Made by a program: the position numbers and the translations under genes. Below are positions 39,358 to 48,856 of a stretch of 54,446 nucleotides of DNA, piece after piece (within the stretch, counting starts at the first letter, position 1; each line of letters begins with the position of its first letter). The stretch spans positions 1 to 54,446 of the forward strand of contig PWJZ01000070.1 in the NCBI GenBank assembly GCA_003559855.1, in the 5' to 3' direction. The notes beneath the pieces were generated by a model. That model was not told the origin of the DNA. It saw nothing but the letters and a program-made list of their open reading frames with translations, and did not search any database. The DNA is from Bacteroidales bacterium (lineage in GTDB: Bacteria > Bacteroidota > Bacteroidia > Bacteroidales > UBA7960).

Positions 39358-41823
39358 TCAAATGTTTTTTTTATTTTTTCGTTTTTGCAGCTTTTCCTTT
39401 TGTTCAAAACATTTTTTCAATTTCTCTTCTGTTTCTTTCTTTTCCTCCTCAAGTTTTTTGATAGCCATTTTGCTTTCGGTAATGTTATATGCTATTTTAA
39501 ATATTTTGTAAGGTTTTCCGTTTTGGTCAAACATCGGAGCGTATGTTTCGGCAACATGTATGGTTTTTCTTTTTATGTTCAGCTCTGTTTCCTGTTTTCT
39601 GATTTTGCCGTTTCTCAGGTCTTGCAGGAAATGGTCATATTCTTTTTTTTGTTCCCGGGTAAATACTATTTTATCGGAGTGGTGTGTTCCTATAACTTCT
39701 TCTTTTTCCATTCCGACAAAATTCAGGAATGAGTCGCTTATTTTTTGAATGTAGCCGTTGAGATCATATTCAATAATAAAGCTTGATGCGTCCAGAGCAT
39801 CGAGTATGCTTTTCATTTCACTGGTTTTTCTTGCCATTTCTTCCTGTGTGGCAGCAAGCTCCTCCATATTCTGACGCATTTCCTCTTCTTGTGCTTTCAA
39901 TTCTTCGGCTTGTTTTTGTGATTTCCTGAGCAGAGCCGCAGTACGTATGTTGATCTTGAGCGATGATATGGTAGATGCTATGCTTTCACAAATTTTTTCC
40001 AGAAATTCAATTTGATATTGTTCAAACTTGTTGAGTGAAGCCAATTCTATGACACCGTATATTTCTTCATTAAGTTTTAGTGGAACCAGGATGAGGGAGC
40101 TGGGTTTTTCTTCACCCAGTCCCGAAGTAATTTTAACATATGACTCGGGTATTTCGGTTATATAAGTGGTTTCTCCTTCCAAAAAACATGTTCCTAAGAG
40201 TCCTTCACCTATCATTATCTTTTTTTCCAGGAATTTTTGCCTGTCGTATGCATAGCAGGCTGTCAATTCCAAAAACTTGTCATTTTCATCTTCATCATTA
40301 ATAACAAAGATGCCGCCTTGAACAGAGTCGAGATATTCAACCAGGTTTTTGATGATCTTATAACTAAGGGTTTGAAGATCATCATTGTCATAACGCAGTA
40401 TTTCGTTGAATTTGGCATAACCCTCTGTTGCCCATCTTCGTTTTTTGTCTTCTTCTTTACGCTTGATTTCTTCTTTATTTGCTTTTATAAGGCTATCCCT
40501 CATGCTGAGCAAGGCTTTACCGAGCATGTCCTTATTGCTTAGCAAATTGAATTCTAAATCCAGCTTTCCCTGACCTATATCGCGAGCAAATGAGACGGTG
40601 TTTTTCAAACCTTCTATCAGGGTGTTTGTAGCTTTAGCCATTTGTGCAAGTTCATCTTCCTCTTTACGTATTTCCAGAGGTTTTACGTTATTCAGGTCGC
40701 CAGCTGAAAGGGTATTTAGCACATCAGTTGTTTTTACCACCGGAGAGGTGATATACCTTGCAATTTGCCATATTACTGTAAACAGGATACCCAGGGCTAA
40801 TAAACCTAGCAGGATGCCTATGATCAGTCTTTGGTTGGCGGCAGCTTTTATTTCAGAAACCGGCACCTCCAGGGTGAAAGACCATGGGGTAGGGGCATTG
40901 CCAACCTGTATCGGCGTATATATCCTTAATGCCTCTTCACCAAGATCATAACTGTGTTCCGTAATGATCAGCGGCTTTCCTTCCTGAACCGCCTCTATCA
41001 CTTCAGTTTCCTGTTTTATGTATTCATAAGCAGGTTCTCCGATGAAATGCATCTGTGGATGCGCCACCAAAGTCCCGTCTGTTGATATAAGCTTTCCAAA
41101 CCCGCTTTCATATAATTCAATGCCGGCAGTAATGTCGAAAAAAGATTCCAATTCAATGTCAACAGCCAGCACACCATGATAAACACCGTCAATTATAACC
41201 GGAACAGACGCTGTTGTCATAAGTATCTCATCTTCCGGTTTGTTGGTAAAAGAATAGTAATAAGGGTCAAGTAAAGCCTCCCGCATTGTCTCCTTAGGAA
41301 TGGTAATATATGGCCCGTATTCTATCTCTTCTTCTTCCTCAGGGTCTGTGGTCATATCAACATAACGTACGATATCACCGTTTGAATAATAAAAGTTCAG
41401 ATCGAACACACCGCTTAAAGTACCCCAATCGCTTGCAATGTAAGCAGAGTCAAGCCCGTCAAATGCGTTTGGCTCCCATCTTGTCCAAACTGCCAGAAAT
41501 TCAGGATTCTCCTTAAGGGTTCTTTCAAGCATCTTGTCAAGAACAACCCTCTGTGGATCACCCGCTTCAACCAAAGCTTTTGAATTATGCGCCAGAGACC
41601 GTGCAATATCCATACTATAGTTGAGATATCCGGAAAATTCATTGGCATAGTTTTTTCCCGTACTTTCAGTAAGATCCTTGGCATTGGCTATCTCAACCGA
41701 TCTGCTCCTGCTTGTTAAATAAACAATAACCGCGAAGAAAATAACAGAAGTTGTCAATAAAATGAGAAAGATCATCTTGTTTTTTAACTTCATCTTTAAA
41801 AAAAAGTTTTTCATTGGGGTCAA
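39358..41823 (-). CDS. dCache-HAMP-GAF-PAS sensor without output domain
   Basis: An 821-residue membrane sensor. Order: membrane helix (about 17-38), extracytoplasmic double-Cache domain (about 40-335, with FLAVWTRWEPNAFDG and GVLAVDIELESFF), membrane helix (about 335-358), HAMP, coiled coil, GAF (about 470-620), coiled coil rich in Glu and Gln, PAS (about 685-790) and a Lys/Glu tail. No histidine kinase, GGDEF or methyl-accepting signalling tip is visible, and sequence after the stop adds none. It may signal through its coiled coil to a separate partner. It is isolated on the minus strand. Confidence 0.85.
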   Translation of the reverse strand: MTPMKNFFLKMKLKNKMIFLILLTTSVIFFAVIVYLTSRSRSVEIANAKDLTESTGKNYANEFSGYLNYSMDIARSLAHNSKALVEAGDPQRVVLDKMLERTLKENPEFLAVWTRWEPNAFDGLDSAYIASDWGTLSGVFDLNFYYSNGDIVRYVDMTTDPEEEEEIEYGPYITIPKETMREALLDPYYYSFTNKPEDEILMTTASVPVIIDGVYHGVLAVDIELESFFDITAGIELYESGFGKLISTDGTLVAHPQMHFIGEPAYEYIKQETEVIEAVQEGKPLIITEHSYDLGEEALRIYTPIQVGNAPTPWSFTLEVPVSEIKAAANQRLIIGILLGLLALGILFTVIWQIARYITSPVVKTTDVLNTLSAGDLNNVKPLEIRKEEDELAQMAKATNTLIEGLKNTVSFARDIGQGKLDLEFNLLSNKDMLGKALLSMRDSLIKANKEEIKRKEEDKKRRWATEGYAKFNEILRYDNDDLQTLSYKIIKNLVEYLDSVQGGIFVINDEDENDKFLELTACYAYDRQKFLEKKIMIGEGLLGTCFLEGETTYITEIPESYVKITSGLGEEKPSSLILVPLKLNEEIYGVIELASLNKFEQYQIEFLEKICESIASTISSLKINIRTAALLRKSQKQAEELKAQEEEMRQNMEELAATQEEMARKTSEMKSILDALDASSFIIEYDLNGYIQKISDSFLNFVGMEKEEVIGTHHSDKIVFTREQKKEYDHFLQDLRNGKIRKQETELNIKRKTIHVAETYAPMFDQNGKPYKIFKIAYNITESKMAIKKLEEEKKETEEKLKKCFEQKEKLQKRKNKKNI

Positions 41824-42061
41824 TTTTTGTTTGTTATTAAAACATTTTTTAGTGTCAGGAAATTCCGACCGGCGCTTTATTGTATGTGGCGTAAAATTAT
41901 GAAAAAAAGTAAATCTTATGAATAGATAGTTTTTGATTCCATGCCATTAACAATAAGACCGGTTGGATCATTATCGGCATAATATTTACATTTATAATTT
42001 GGCCGTCAAACAATGTAGCTGCTTAGTGATCAAAGTTTTACGGTTTTTCCGGATAATCTTG

Positions 42062-42916
42062 TTAAACTATCTGCAGATCAAACTGCTCATTGAGTTTTTT
42101 TGTCAGTAATTTAGAAACATTATAAGATAATTGTTTTTCTTTATATTTATTCACCCATTTTATTCCGGCAATTGCATTTGTAAGAAATATTTCATCAGCA
42201 TCTTTCAGCATATTTTCTTTTACGGCACATTCAATAACGGGAAAGCCTGACTTTCGGGCAATTTTTAATAGCAAACGTCTCATCGTACCGTTAACGCAGC
42301 CTTCAGAGAGGTCAGGAGTAATAATGTCGTTGTTTTTAACGATAAATAGGTTTGATGACGTTGCTTCCACAGGGTTGCCGCGATCGTTCAGGATATAACA
42401 ATCGTTGAGACCTTTTTCTGCAGCGAATATCTTAGCCATCACATATATAAGTGCATTGCATGATTTCAGACTGCTTAACGGGGACGGCAATTTTTTTACC
42501 CGGTCAAATATATCAACGGCAAGTTCTTTTTCATTAAGCACAAAATGGTTTTGTTTCAATGGCAAACTTTCTATCAAGAATTTTCCTTTGTTTGATAGGG
42601 GTTGATACAGACCACCGTCATCTCTGAACAGGGTAAAACGAACTCTTGCTGCAGGAAGGTGAGAGTTTGTTTGGAGGAGGATTTCTATTTGTTCCGAAAA
42701 AAATGACAGCTTCATATTACCGGGCATCTCGATCTTAAGGGTTGAGGCACCATTTATCAAACGGCTGTAATGATTTTCAAGGTTAAGAGGTTTCCCTCCT
42801 GCGACCCTTATGCTTTCGAAGATTCCGTCGCCGTATAAAAAAGACCTGTTATTCACGGTTAATATTTTTTTATCTGCGGCTTGCAGGATGCCGTTATAAT
42901 TGACGTGTAATGTCAT
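42062..42916 (-). CDS. class IV aminotransferase / aminodeoxychorismate lyase-like
   Basis: A 284-residue PLP enzyme of fold type IV. The N-terminal FLYGDGIFESIRV and the segment LPSPLSSLKSCNALIYVMAK hold the likely PLP lysine. The phosphate-binding EATSSNLFIV and DEIFLTNAIAGIKWV are typical of PabC and D-amino-acid or branched-chain aminotransferases. The DEIFLTNA motif favours an aminodeoxychorismate lyase (folate pathway), but the substrate is uncertain. It is 12 bp from the rhomboid gene and likely co-transcribed. Confidence 0.82.
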   Translation of the reverse strand: MTLHVNYNGILQAADKKILTVNNRSFLYGDGIFESIRVAGGKPLNLENHYSRLINGASTLKIEMPGNMKLSFFSEQIEILLQTNSHLPAARVRFTLFRDDGGLYQPLSNKGKFLIESLPLKQNHFVLNEKELAVDIFDRVKKLPSPLSSLKSCNALIYVMAKIFAAEKGLNDCYILNDRGNPVEATSSNLFIVKNNDIITPDLSEGCVNGTMRRLLLKIARKSGFPVIECAVKENMLKDADEIFLTNAIAGIKWVNKYKEKQLSYNVSKLLTKKLNEQFDLQIV

Positions 42917-42928
42917 TTATAGATTCAT

Positions 42929-43537
42929 TTAGAGAACATATTCAATAAATTCAATAAAAAAGTCGGGTCTGAACACGATTGTGAGCAATATTCCATAAAC
43001 AGCACCCCAGAAGTGAGCGTCGTGCCCTACATTATCGGATGCCCGTTTAGCCATGTATGCAGAATAGACAAGATATAGTATGCCGAAAATAAACGCAGGT
43101 ATGGGAATCGGTAATAACACCAACCTGATCGTACTGTCAGGATGTATAATAATGCTTGAAAACAGGATTGCCGAAACGGCTCCCGAAGCACCTACCGCAT
43201 TATAATAACTGTTGTTCCTGTTTTTTATGTATGAGGCTATAACCGAGAATATCAACCCCCCTATGTATAACAGCAGATAATAAGGTATGGCACTTGACGC
43301 AAAATAAAATTCAAAAGATTGTTCAACAATTCTTCCAAAGCTAAACAGGACAAACATGTTGATGATAAGATGCATCCAGTCGGCATGCAGCAGACCATAT
43401 GAAAAAAACCGGTACCACGATTTTTCGGTCCGGATCAGATAGGCATTGAATTTCATCCTGTTAAACACCTCCTGGCTCCTGAAAGCTGTTATAGACACAA
43501 TTGCCGTAAGTAAAATAATGAATAACGTAACACTCAT
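42929..43537 (-). CDS. rhomboid-family intramembrane protease
   Basis: A 202-residue protein with about six membrane helices. Rhomboid marks are the WMHLIINMFVLFSFG helix, the catalytic serine in GASGAVSAILF and the catalytic histidine in GHDAHFWGAVYG. It cleaves membrane-embedded helices; substrates are unknown. It is the first gene of a two-gene unit with the aminotransferase. Confidence 0.85.
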   Translation of the reverse strand: MSVTLFIILLTAIVSITAFRSQEVFNRMKFNAYLIRTEKSWYRFFSYGLLHADWMHLIINMFVLFSFGRIVEQSFEFYFASSAIPYYLLLYIGGLIFSVIASYIKNRNNSYYNAVGASGAVSAILFSSIIIHPDSTIRLVLLPIPIPAFIFGILYLVYSAYMAKRASDNVGHDAHFWGAVYGILLTIVFRPDFFIEFIEYVL

Positions 43538-43615
43538 GGGTAACTTTTTTAAATGGTATTATAATTCATGGCGAAGTTATAATATTTATATAAAAGTTTA
43601 AATTTATTAAAATTG

Positions 43616-43623
43616 TATTTTTG
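43616..43623 (+). promoter_or_regulatory. -7 element of the HAD gene
   Basis: TATTTTTG matches TAnnTTTG. If used, the mRNA starts near 43630, so the in-frame upstream codons before ATG 43752 would lie in a leader of about 120 nt. Confidence 0.35.
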
Positions 43624-43751
43624 TCCGGATTAAAGAGATTGAAACGGAGCTTTTGTGGTTGAAAAGAACGCGGGCAGGGAAAAAATGGGTGGTGACAGGC
43701 GAACCTGCAATAATACACATCCGGCCATCGGCAAACGATAACGATAAAGCT

Positions 43752-44417
43752 ATGATAGAAAGATCAAAGAAAGCGATAATCTGGGATTGGAACGGAACTT
43801 TGCTCGATGATGTTCAAATTTGTATAAAAAGCATAAATCATCTGCTGAAAAAAAGAAATTTGCCTTTACTGACATTATCGGGATATCGTGAGGTATTTAC
43901 TTTTCCGGTGAGGCATTATTATGAGAAACTTGGTTTTGACTTTAATGCCGAGCCTTTTGAAAAGCCCGCATGGGAGTTTATTGATCAATATACGGAGCGT
44001 CTGAAAAATACCGGTTTACATTTTAGGACCCATGAAACACTCCAATATTTTAAAGATAAAGGTTTTAAGCAATTTATTATTTCGGCTATGGAGCATAAGA
44101 TGCTGGTTGATGCTGTTGAGCAAAAAGGCATAATCGATTTTTTCAATGATGTGTTGGGGATAAAAGATATCTACGCTGTGGGAAAGATGGATATTGCCGG
44201 TAAGCTGGTCAGCAGGCTTGATGTAAAACCGGATAAAATTGTTCTTGTGGGCGACACTCTTCACGATCATGAAGTTGCCGCTTTTTTCGGATTCCATACA
44301 ATATTGGTATCTCACGGTCATCAATCGCCGGAAAGATTGAAAAGTTCAGGTGCGATAGTAAAAGATGATTTTTTGCAAATTATACCTGTTATTGAAGATA
44401 TTTTTCGGGATAATTAG
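43752..44417 (+). CDS. HAD-superfamily hydrolase (phosphoglycolate-phosphatase-like)
   Basis: A 221-residue phosphatase of the HAD fold. Motif I is WDWNGTLLDD with the nucleophilic Asp, motif II has the Ser in FIISAMEH, and the Lys and acidic motif IV are in GKMDIAGKLV and VGDTLHDHEVA. The cap is helical. The start is taken at ATG 43752; the frame is open about 47 codons further up (containing a TTG at 43653), but that sequence is not typical of the family. The substrate is unknown; a small phosphorylated metabolite is likely. Confidence 0.85.
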   Translation: MIERSKKAIIWDWNGTLLDDVQICIKSINHLLKKRNLPLLTLSGYREVFTFPVRHYYEKLGFDFNAEPFEKPAWEFIDQYTERLKNTGLHFRTHETLQYFKDKGFKQFIISAMEHKMLVDAVEQKGIIDFFNDVLGIKDIYAVGKMDIAGKLVSRLDVKPDKIVLVGDTLHDHEVAAFFGFHTILVSHGHQSPERLKSSGAIVKDDFLQIIPVIEDIFRDN

Positions 44418-44755
44418 AAAATTTATTGTAGATTCAAATATAACAAAACTGAAAAGTTGTCAAATATGTGAATCGTCAGACAATTCAATCTTTTAAATTC
44501 ATCTCATAGCTGCCAAAATTATCGTTATGACCAACTGCCAGATATTTGCCGTATGGGTTTTATCTTCTTGTAATCCGAGCCAAAATTCAGTACTGTTTCA
44601 AAAATAAAGACGGAAAATCCTAATAATATCAGTCGTAATAGATCTATTCCCTTGAGAATTTAACTTATATTGGTTTGGGGAATAAATGTCTCTTTGGTTA
44701 GTTTATATATACTTTTGTGTGTTGCCAATTGTTTTTTTTTATGTTCAATATTTAT
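44418..44755. other. gap with a likely gene remnant on the minus strand
   Basis: No intact ORF spans these 338 bases. On the minus strand two adjacent frames give protein-like pieces: a membrane-like stretch LLRLILLGFSVFIFETVLNF and, after a frame change, NPYGKYLAVGHNDNFGSYEM, then a stop at the edge of the HAD gene. They could be one decayed gene. No family is claimed. Confidence 0.3.
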
Positions 44756-46234
44756 TCATTGACAATAATACTTAAGAACCCTGTCGGTTGTAAGTTTAGA
44801 GCTGATGATCACCATTGGCAAACCTGCTCCCGGTATGGTGGAGCTTCCTACATAAAAAGTGTTGTTAAATTCTTCATCATAATTTTTAGGACGCAGTGCT
44901 CCAATTTGCAGCATTTTATGTGACAGACCCAGGCCTGCCCCCGCGTACAAATTGAACATATTCTGCCAATCTTCAGGAGTGTATTCCATCCTAAGCACAA
45001 TGCTTTCAGAAATATCCTGTTTTATTCTCTTTGAGAAATCCCTGATAATGCTGTCAACTATAATGTTTTTGTCATTCCAGTTTGATTTGTATAGTAGATT
45101 TGGGACAGGGCAAACGAAGAATAAAGCTTCATGACCATCTGGTGCACAATCATCATTATGTTTTGAAAGCACATTCACATAATAATAAGGTTTTTCAAGT
45201 GTGCCAGGGTTTTTTATCACTCCTTTTGAATATTCTTCGTAGTTGCTACCCAGAAAGTAATTATGTTGCTCTACCTGCGGCAGCTTTACATTAATTCCAA
45301 GGTAAAATGTAAGGTACCCCATTGTCCAGCTCATTTTATTCAGTTTGGAGTCATTAAACTTTTTTCTTTTAAAAACACTGTTTCTGAATTGTGCAGCATC
45401 TGCATTTATTATAAAGGTATCCGCCTGCCATTTCTTTCCTTTATTGTCTGTAAAATATTTTAACCGGTTATTATTGCTTTCAAAATCTACGATTTCAGTG
45501 TTATAATGGAAAATGGCATTTTTCTTTTTTAGTTCATTTACAAGGCCTTCAACTATTTTATACATTCCGCCCTTTACATTGTAATAACCATTGTGTTTAA
45601 ACTCAATGTGCGAAAGTAAAGTATAAACAGCATTGGTATCGAAAGGGGTTCTGCCAAGGAAAAATGCAATAAGAGAGATTATTTGGCGAACTTCTTTTGA
45701 TTTGAAATACTTTCCGGCCTGCTTCCAAAATGTTTTGTATAATACCGAAATGTGAACCGGATTGACCTTCATTAATGCTTTCAGATAATCAGTTTTACTA
45801 TCGAAATTTTGTTTTATTACTATATCTAACGTATCGTTAAAAAGAGCTTCGCATTTTTTCAAATATTTTCTGAATTTTTGTTCAAAGCCGGGTTCTATAT
45901 CATCAAACTGTTGGGTTAGTTTCTTTATGTCTTTATACAAATAAAACTTTCTTTCACTATTACTGAAATTTACAGTATATAATGGATCAAGTTCCGTAAA
46001 CTCAAATGGCAAATCAATACCACAATCCTTTACCAGTTCTTCAAATTCGTATGGCATGCTAAAGAAACTTGGCCCGATATCAAAAGTAAAGCCATCTTTT
46101 TTTATCTGATTGAGCCGGCCACCGGGTTTTTCATTTTTTTCAACAAAGGTAATTTTATAACCTCTCGAGGCCAGTCTTAAACCGGTAGCAAGCCCACCTA
46201 AGCCTGTCCCTATTATTATTACCTCTTTGCTCAT
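44756..46234 (-). CDS. crtI: CrtI/CrtD-type carotenoid desaturase
   Basis: A 492-residue FAD enzyme. The dinucleotide-binding motif is GTGLGGL near residue 8. RPGGRL-like PGGRL follows at about 42, then FDIGPSFFSMP. The C-terminal flavin motif is YVGSSTIPGAGLPMVIISSK. It introduces double bases into phytoene and its products; as the only desaturase in the operon it probably makes lycopene, though a CrtD role (3,4-desaturation of a hydroxylated carotenoid) cannot be excluded. Its ATG overlaps by 4 bp (ATGA) the TGA that closes the reading frame of the glycosyltransferase upstream. Confidence 0.9.
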   Translation of the reverse strand: MSKEVIIIGTGLGGLATGLRLASRGYKITFVEKNEKPGGRLNQIKKDGFTFDIGPSFFSMPYEFEELVKDCGIDLPFEFTELDPLYTVNFSNSERKFYLYKDIKKLTQQFDDIEPGFEQKFRKYLKKCEALFNDTLDIVIKQNFDSKTDYLKALMKVNPVHISVLYKTFWKQAGKYFKSKEVRQIISLIAFFLGRTPFDTNAVYTLLSHIEFKHNGYYNVKGGMYKIVEGLVNELKKKNAIFHYNTEIVDFESNNNRLKYFTDNKGKKWQADTFIINADAAQFRNSVFKRKKFNDSKLNKMSWTMGYLTFYLGINVKLPQVEQHNYFLGSNYEEYSKGVIKNPGTLEKPYYYVNVLSKHNDDCAPDGHEALFFVCPVPNLLYKSNWNDKNIIVDSIIRDFSKRIKQDISESIVLRMEYTPEDWQNMFNLYAGAGLGLSHKMLQIGALRPKNYDEEFNNTFYVGSSTIPGAGLPMVIISSKLTTDRVLKYYCQ

Positions 46235-46350
46235 TTCTCTGTTTCTTTTAAGTTTTCAGGATGCAATTCATTCTTAACCCCATCAAAACCGGGTACTGTA
46301 TTAAATACTTTATTGCTATAATATACTGCTTTTGAAAAGTATAACAATGA
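46231..46350 (-). other. in-frame C-terminal extension of the glycosyltransferase gene
   Basis: Beyond the TAA that ends the glycosyltransferase, the same frame stays open for 39 codons (SLLYFSKAVYYSNKVFN and so on). It closes with a TGA that overlaps the crtI ATG as ATGA, the usual translational-coupling arrangement. This suggests the TAA at 46351-46353 is a recent premature stop and the gene originally encoded about 404 residues. Confidence 0.6.
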
Positions 46351-47445
46351 TTAAGATTGGTATATTTTTCTTCCTTTCCACATGTACTTTTTGGTGTATT
46401 TAAATTGAACAGACTTTATAATAACATGCAACAAAAAAAATTGCTGTGGTATTAACAGCAGTATGTTATATCCCACATGCTGTTTGCTGATTATTGATAC
46501 AAGAGTCCTGGTAATCAGAACAAGTACAACATACAACACAAACCAGCAGATATTTATCAACAAAACAGGTATAAACCCCAAAGTAGTAATAAACCAGAAC
46601 AGAATAGCCAAAACCGGTTGATTTCCAAAAAACACAAGTACATTTTTTGAAAACCCTTTTAATGCTTCAGTGTATGATTTATACATGCGGCAGACTATCC
46701 TGTTGTCACCTGGCAGGCATGCAACTTTCACTTTGTTTCTTTTCAGATACCTGGCTGTTAATATATCTTCAACCGGTGAGCTTTTAAATTTAGAGTGTGG
46801 TTTATATTCATGGTACACATCTGCCGAAAAAAGCATAAATTGTCCATTAGCTGCTGCATGCGAAGCAAACGGGGAAGTGCGTACAAATATTAAAGGAAGC
46901 AGGGTTAGTAAAATATAATTCATTATGGGCACTGTAATTCTTTCGCCGGTTGTTCTCATTATTTGTTTTGGGAATATGGTTAACAAACCCAAATCCTGGC
47001 TATTAAGCTTAAAAACAGCATCTTCAATAATGCTTCCGTTCAACATCACATCACAATCAATAAATAGCAGATACCTGCCTCTGGCCATATTAGCCAGCTG
47101 ATGACAGGCATAGTTTTTTCCCAGCCAGCCTTTTTCCAGGTGTTTTGATTCAATAAGCCGGATGCGATTATCATTTCCGGCAAATTTTGAAACAATTTCA
47201 GCTGTCCGGTCATCCGAATGGTCATCAAATACAATTATTTCTAAATTTTTATAGCTTAACTTTTGCAAGCTATTTAATAAAGCAGTAATGTTTTTTTCTT
47301 CGTTCCGTGCCGGAATCAATATAGAAACCAAATCATTGCCCGCATATTTTGCGCGCCTTAATTTCTGTACAAAAAACAAGTTAAGTAAAGCATTGCCAAG
47401 TTGAAAAAATGCAAAAAAAAGTACTATGTAAGCAAGGTGTAACAT
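46351..47445 (-). CDS. carotenoid glycosyltransferase-like GT2 protein
   Basis: A 364-residue membrane-associated glycosyltransferase of family 2. The N-terminal membrane helix is followed by the nucleotide-sugar site VSILIPARNEEKN, IIVFDDHSDD and the metal-binding FIDCDV. Three or four membrane helices occupy about residues 265-345. In a carotenoid operon this matches the CruG/CruC-like enzymes that add a sugar to a hydroxycarotenoid. The start abuts the stop of the acyltransferase gene (TAA then ATG). The stop appears premature (see the extension). Confidence 0.78.
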   Translation of the reverse strand: MLHLAYIVLFFAFFQLGNALLNLFFVQKLRRAKYAGNDLVSILIPARNEEKNITALLNSLQKLSYKNLEIIVFDDHSDDRTAEIVSKFAGNDNRIRLIESKHLEKGWLGKNYACHQLANMARGRYLLFIDCDVMLNGSIIEDAVFKLNSQDLGLLTIFPKQIMRTTGERITVPIMNYILLTLLPLIFVRTSPFASHAAANGQFMLFSADVYHEYKPHSKFKSSPVEDILTARYLKRNKVKVACLPGDNRIVCRMYKSYTEALKGFSKNVLVFFGNQPVLAILFWFITTLGFIPVLLINICWFVLYVVLVLITRTLVSIISKQHVGYNILLLIPQQFFLLHVIIKSVQFKYTKKYMWKGRKIYQS

Positions 47446-48066
47446 TTACTCCGAGATATTTTTCTGATAATTATGAGCTTTGCTATAGAAAATATTGTAT
47501 GCTTGCTGCAATGAATCTCTGTCTCTCATATTGTTTGTATAGCTTTCAATATGGATATTCAAACCAGGTTTGCGATGCGACAAATATTCTATAAAGTTGG
47601 CCGCAAATAATATATGTAATTCATTATCCGCTTTTTCCAGGATTTTTTCAATTCCGGATTCAAAAATTATCCGGTTTTGATGCATTGATGTAATTTTCCC
47701 CTGTGGAAAAATTAAAACCATGTTCGATGAGTATTGCAATAAATTTGCAGTATATTGTATGGTTTGCAAAACACTTCGTGAACTTTTGCGTACGGAATAT
47801 CCGCCGGCATAGTTAAAATACCAATACTTTTGCAGTTGTTTTTCAAACATCATGAAATAGAATTTTCTTTTTATTATTTTCTGGTTCAGGTACATTATCC
47901 AGAATCCATCCCACCAGCTTATATGATTGGAGATAACCAGCACCGGTTTACCACTGTCTTCAAATTCACCTAATATTTTTACCTGATAGAAATTCTTTCT
48001 GAGCAAAAAGCGCGTAAGCCATTTAAATAAGGGGTATATGAAAAAATGGTGTTTTGCCTTGATCAT
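47446..48066 (-). CDS. acyltransferase of the PlsC-like family
   Basis: A 206-residue membrane-bound acyltransferase. It has the catalytic NHISWWD (the NHx4D motif) and the FPQGK block, which stands for the FPEG motif of PlsC proteins. In this operon it most likely esterifies the sugar of a glycosylated carotenoid with a fatty acid, as CruD or CrtO of other bacteria do. An ordinary phospholipid role is possible but less likely given its position between the hydratase and glycosyltransferase genes. Confidence 0.75.
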   Translation of the reverse strand: MIKAKHHFFIYPLFKWLTRFLLRKNFYQVKILGEFEDSGKPVLVISNHISWWDGFWIMYLNQKIIKRKFYFMMFEKQLQKYWYFNYAGGYSVRKSSRSVLQTIQYTANLLQYSSNMVLIFPQGKITSMHQNRIIFESGIEKILEKADNELHILFAANFIEYLSHRKPGLNIHIESYTNNMRDRDSLQQAYNIFYSKAHNYQKNISE

Positions 48067-48070
48067 ATTA

Positions 48071-48721
48071 TTAGTTTAATAAGAATGATAGCATGAAAAA
48101 AAACAAAAACTGACTAACGAATAAAACTTTTGCAATCGGATTGTTTGGTTCAATTTTAAAAAGCTTAAAAAGAGCTACAAATACAACCCCAATTATATAC
48201 CATGCAAAATAGTTCTTAATTGGTACCGAAGAGCTTTGCCAATTCCACATATCCATTTTTGGGGCAACTTGCTCTAAAACAATGTCGTATATCAACATCA
48301 GTAAGGGCGCTGATAGTATAGTAACCCACGGTTTTGTCTTAAAACTGTTCATTATAGACACACTAATGTATGTTAAATACAACCAGTTAATACCAATTAT
48401 AAGAGGTGTTTCAAGAACTTTAACTCCCATGGCCTTCCCGTATTCGTAAGAACCAAATATGAGGGAAGTCTTAACACCGGCTACCTCAATAAAATAACCC
48501 AGGAAGTAAATCAGCAGGAATAACAGTACGGTGTTTTGGGTATACGGCTTATGATATATGGCTAGTAAATAAACACTTAGAAGTAATGCCAGGGGCGTTA
48601 TAAGAATAAAAATATGTTTTGTTTCAGGAATTAAAAATCCAATAAGGCCTATAATATAAAAAATCACTATAAACCTTTTTACGCTTGCTACTGAAATTTT
48701 ATTCTTTGGGTATAAATCCAT
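48071..48721 (-). CDS. cruF: CruF-like carotenoid 1,2-hydratase
   Basis: A 216-residue protein with about seven membrane helices. The region LIFGSYEYGKAMGVKVLETP followed by LIIGINWLYLTY, and the polar MDMWNWQ, match the PF04240 family of carotenoid-synthesis membrane proteins. This family includes CruF, which adds water across the 1,2 double bond of a psi end. The hydroxyl it makes is the acceptor for the sugar. It lies 4 bp before the acyltransferase gene. Confidence 0.78.
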   Translation of the reverse strand: MDLYPKNKISVASVKRFIVIFYIIGLIGFLIPETKHIFILITPLALLLSVYLLAIYHKPYTQNTVLLFLLIYFLGYFIEVAGVKTSLIFGSYEYGKAMGVKVLETPLIIGINWLYLTYISVSIMNSFKTKPWVTILSAPLLMLIYDIVLEQVAPKMDMWNWQSSSVPIKNYFAWYIIGVVFVALFKLFKIEPNNPIAKVLFVSQFLFFFMLSFLLN

Positions 48722-48856
48722 TTAATGTGTTTTGCCCGATTAATGTTAATATCATATTTATCATGCCTGCTATATTAATTATTGCCCGAGATCGTTAATG
48801 CCAGGTTGAAAATTGATCTTGCCATAAAGACATTCACCCTTTTGGATATATGTTTT

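Noticed and set aside
43653-43751. N-terminal extension of the HAD hydrolase from TTG 43653
   Set aside because: The HAD fold begins after ATG 43752; the extra residues do not resemble the family, although the frame is open.
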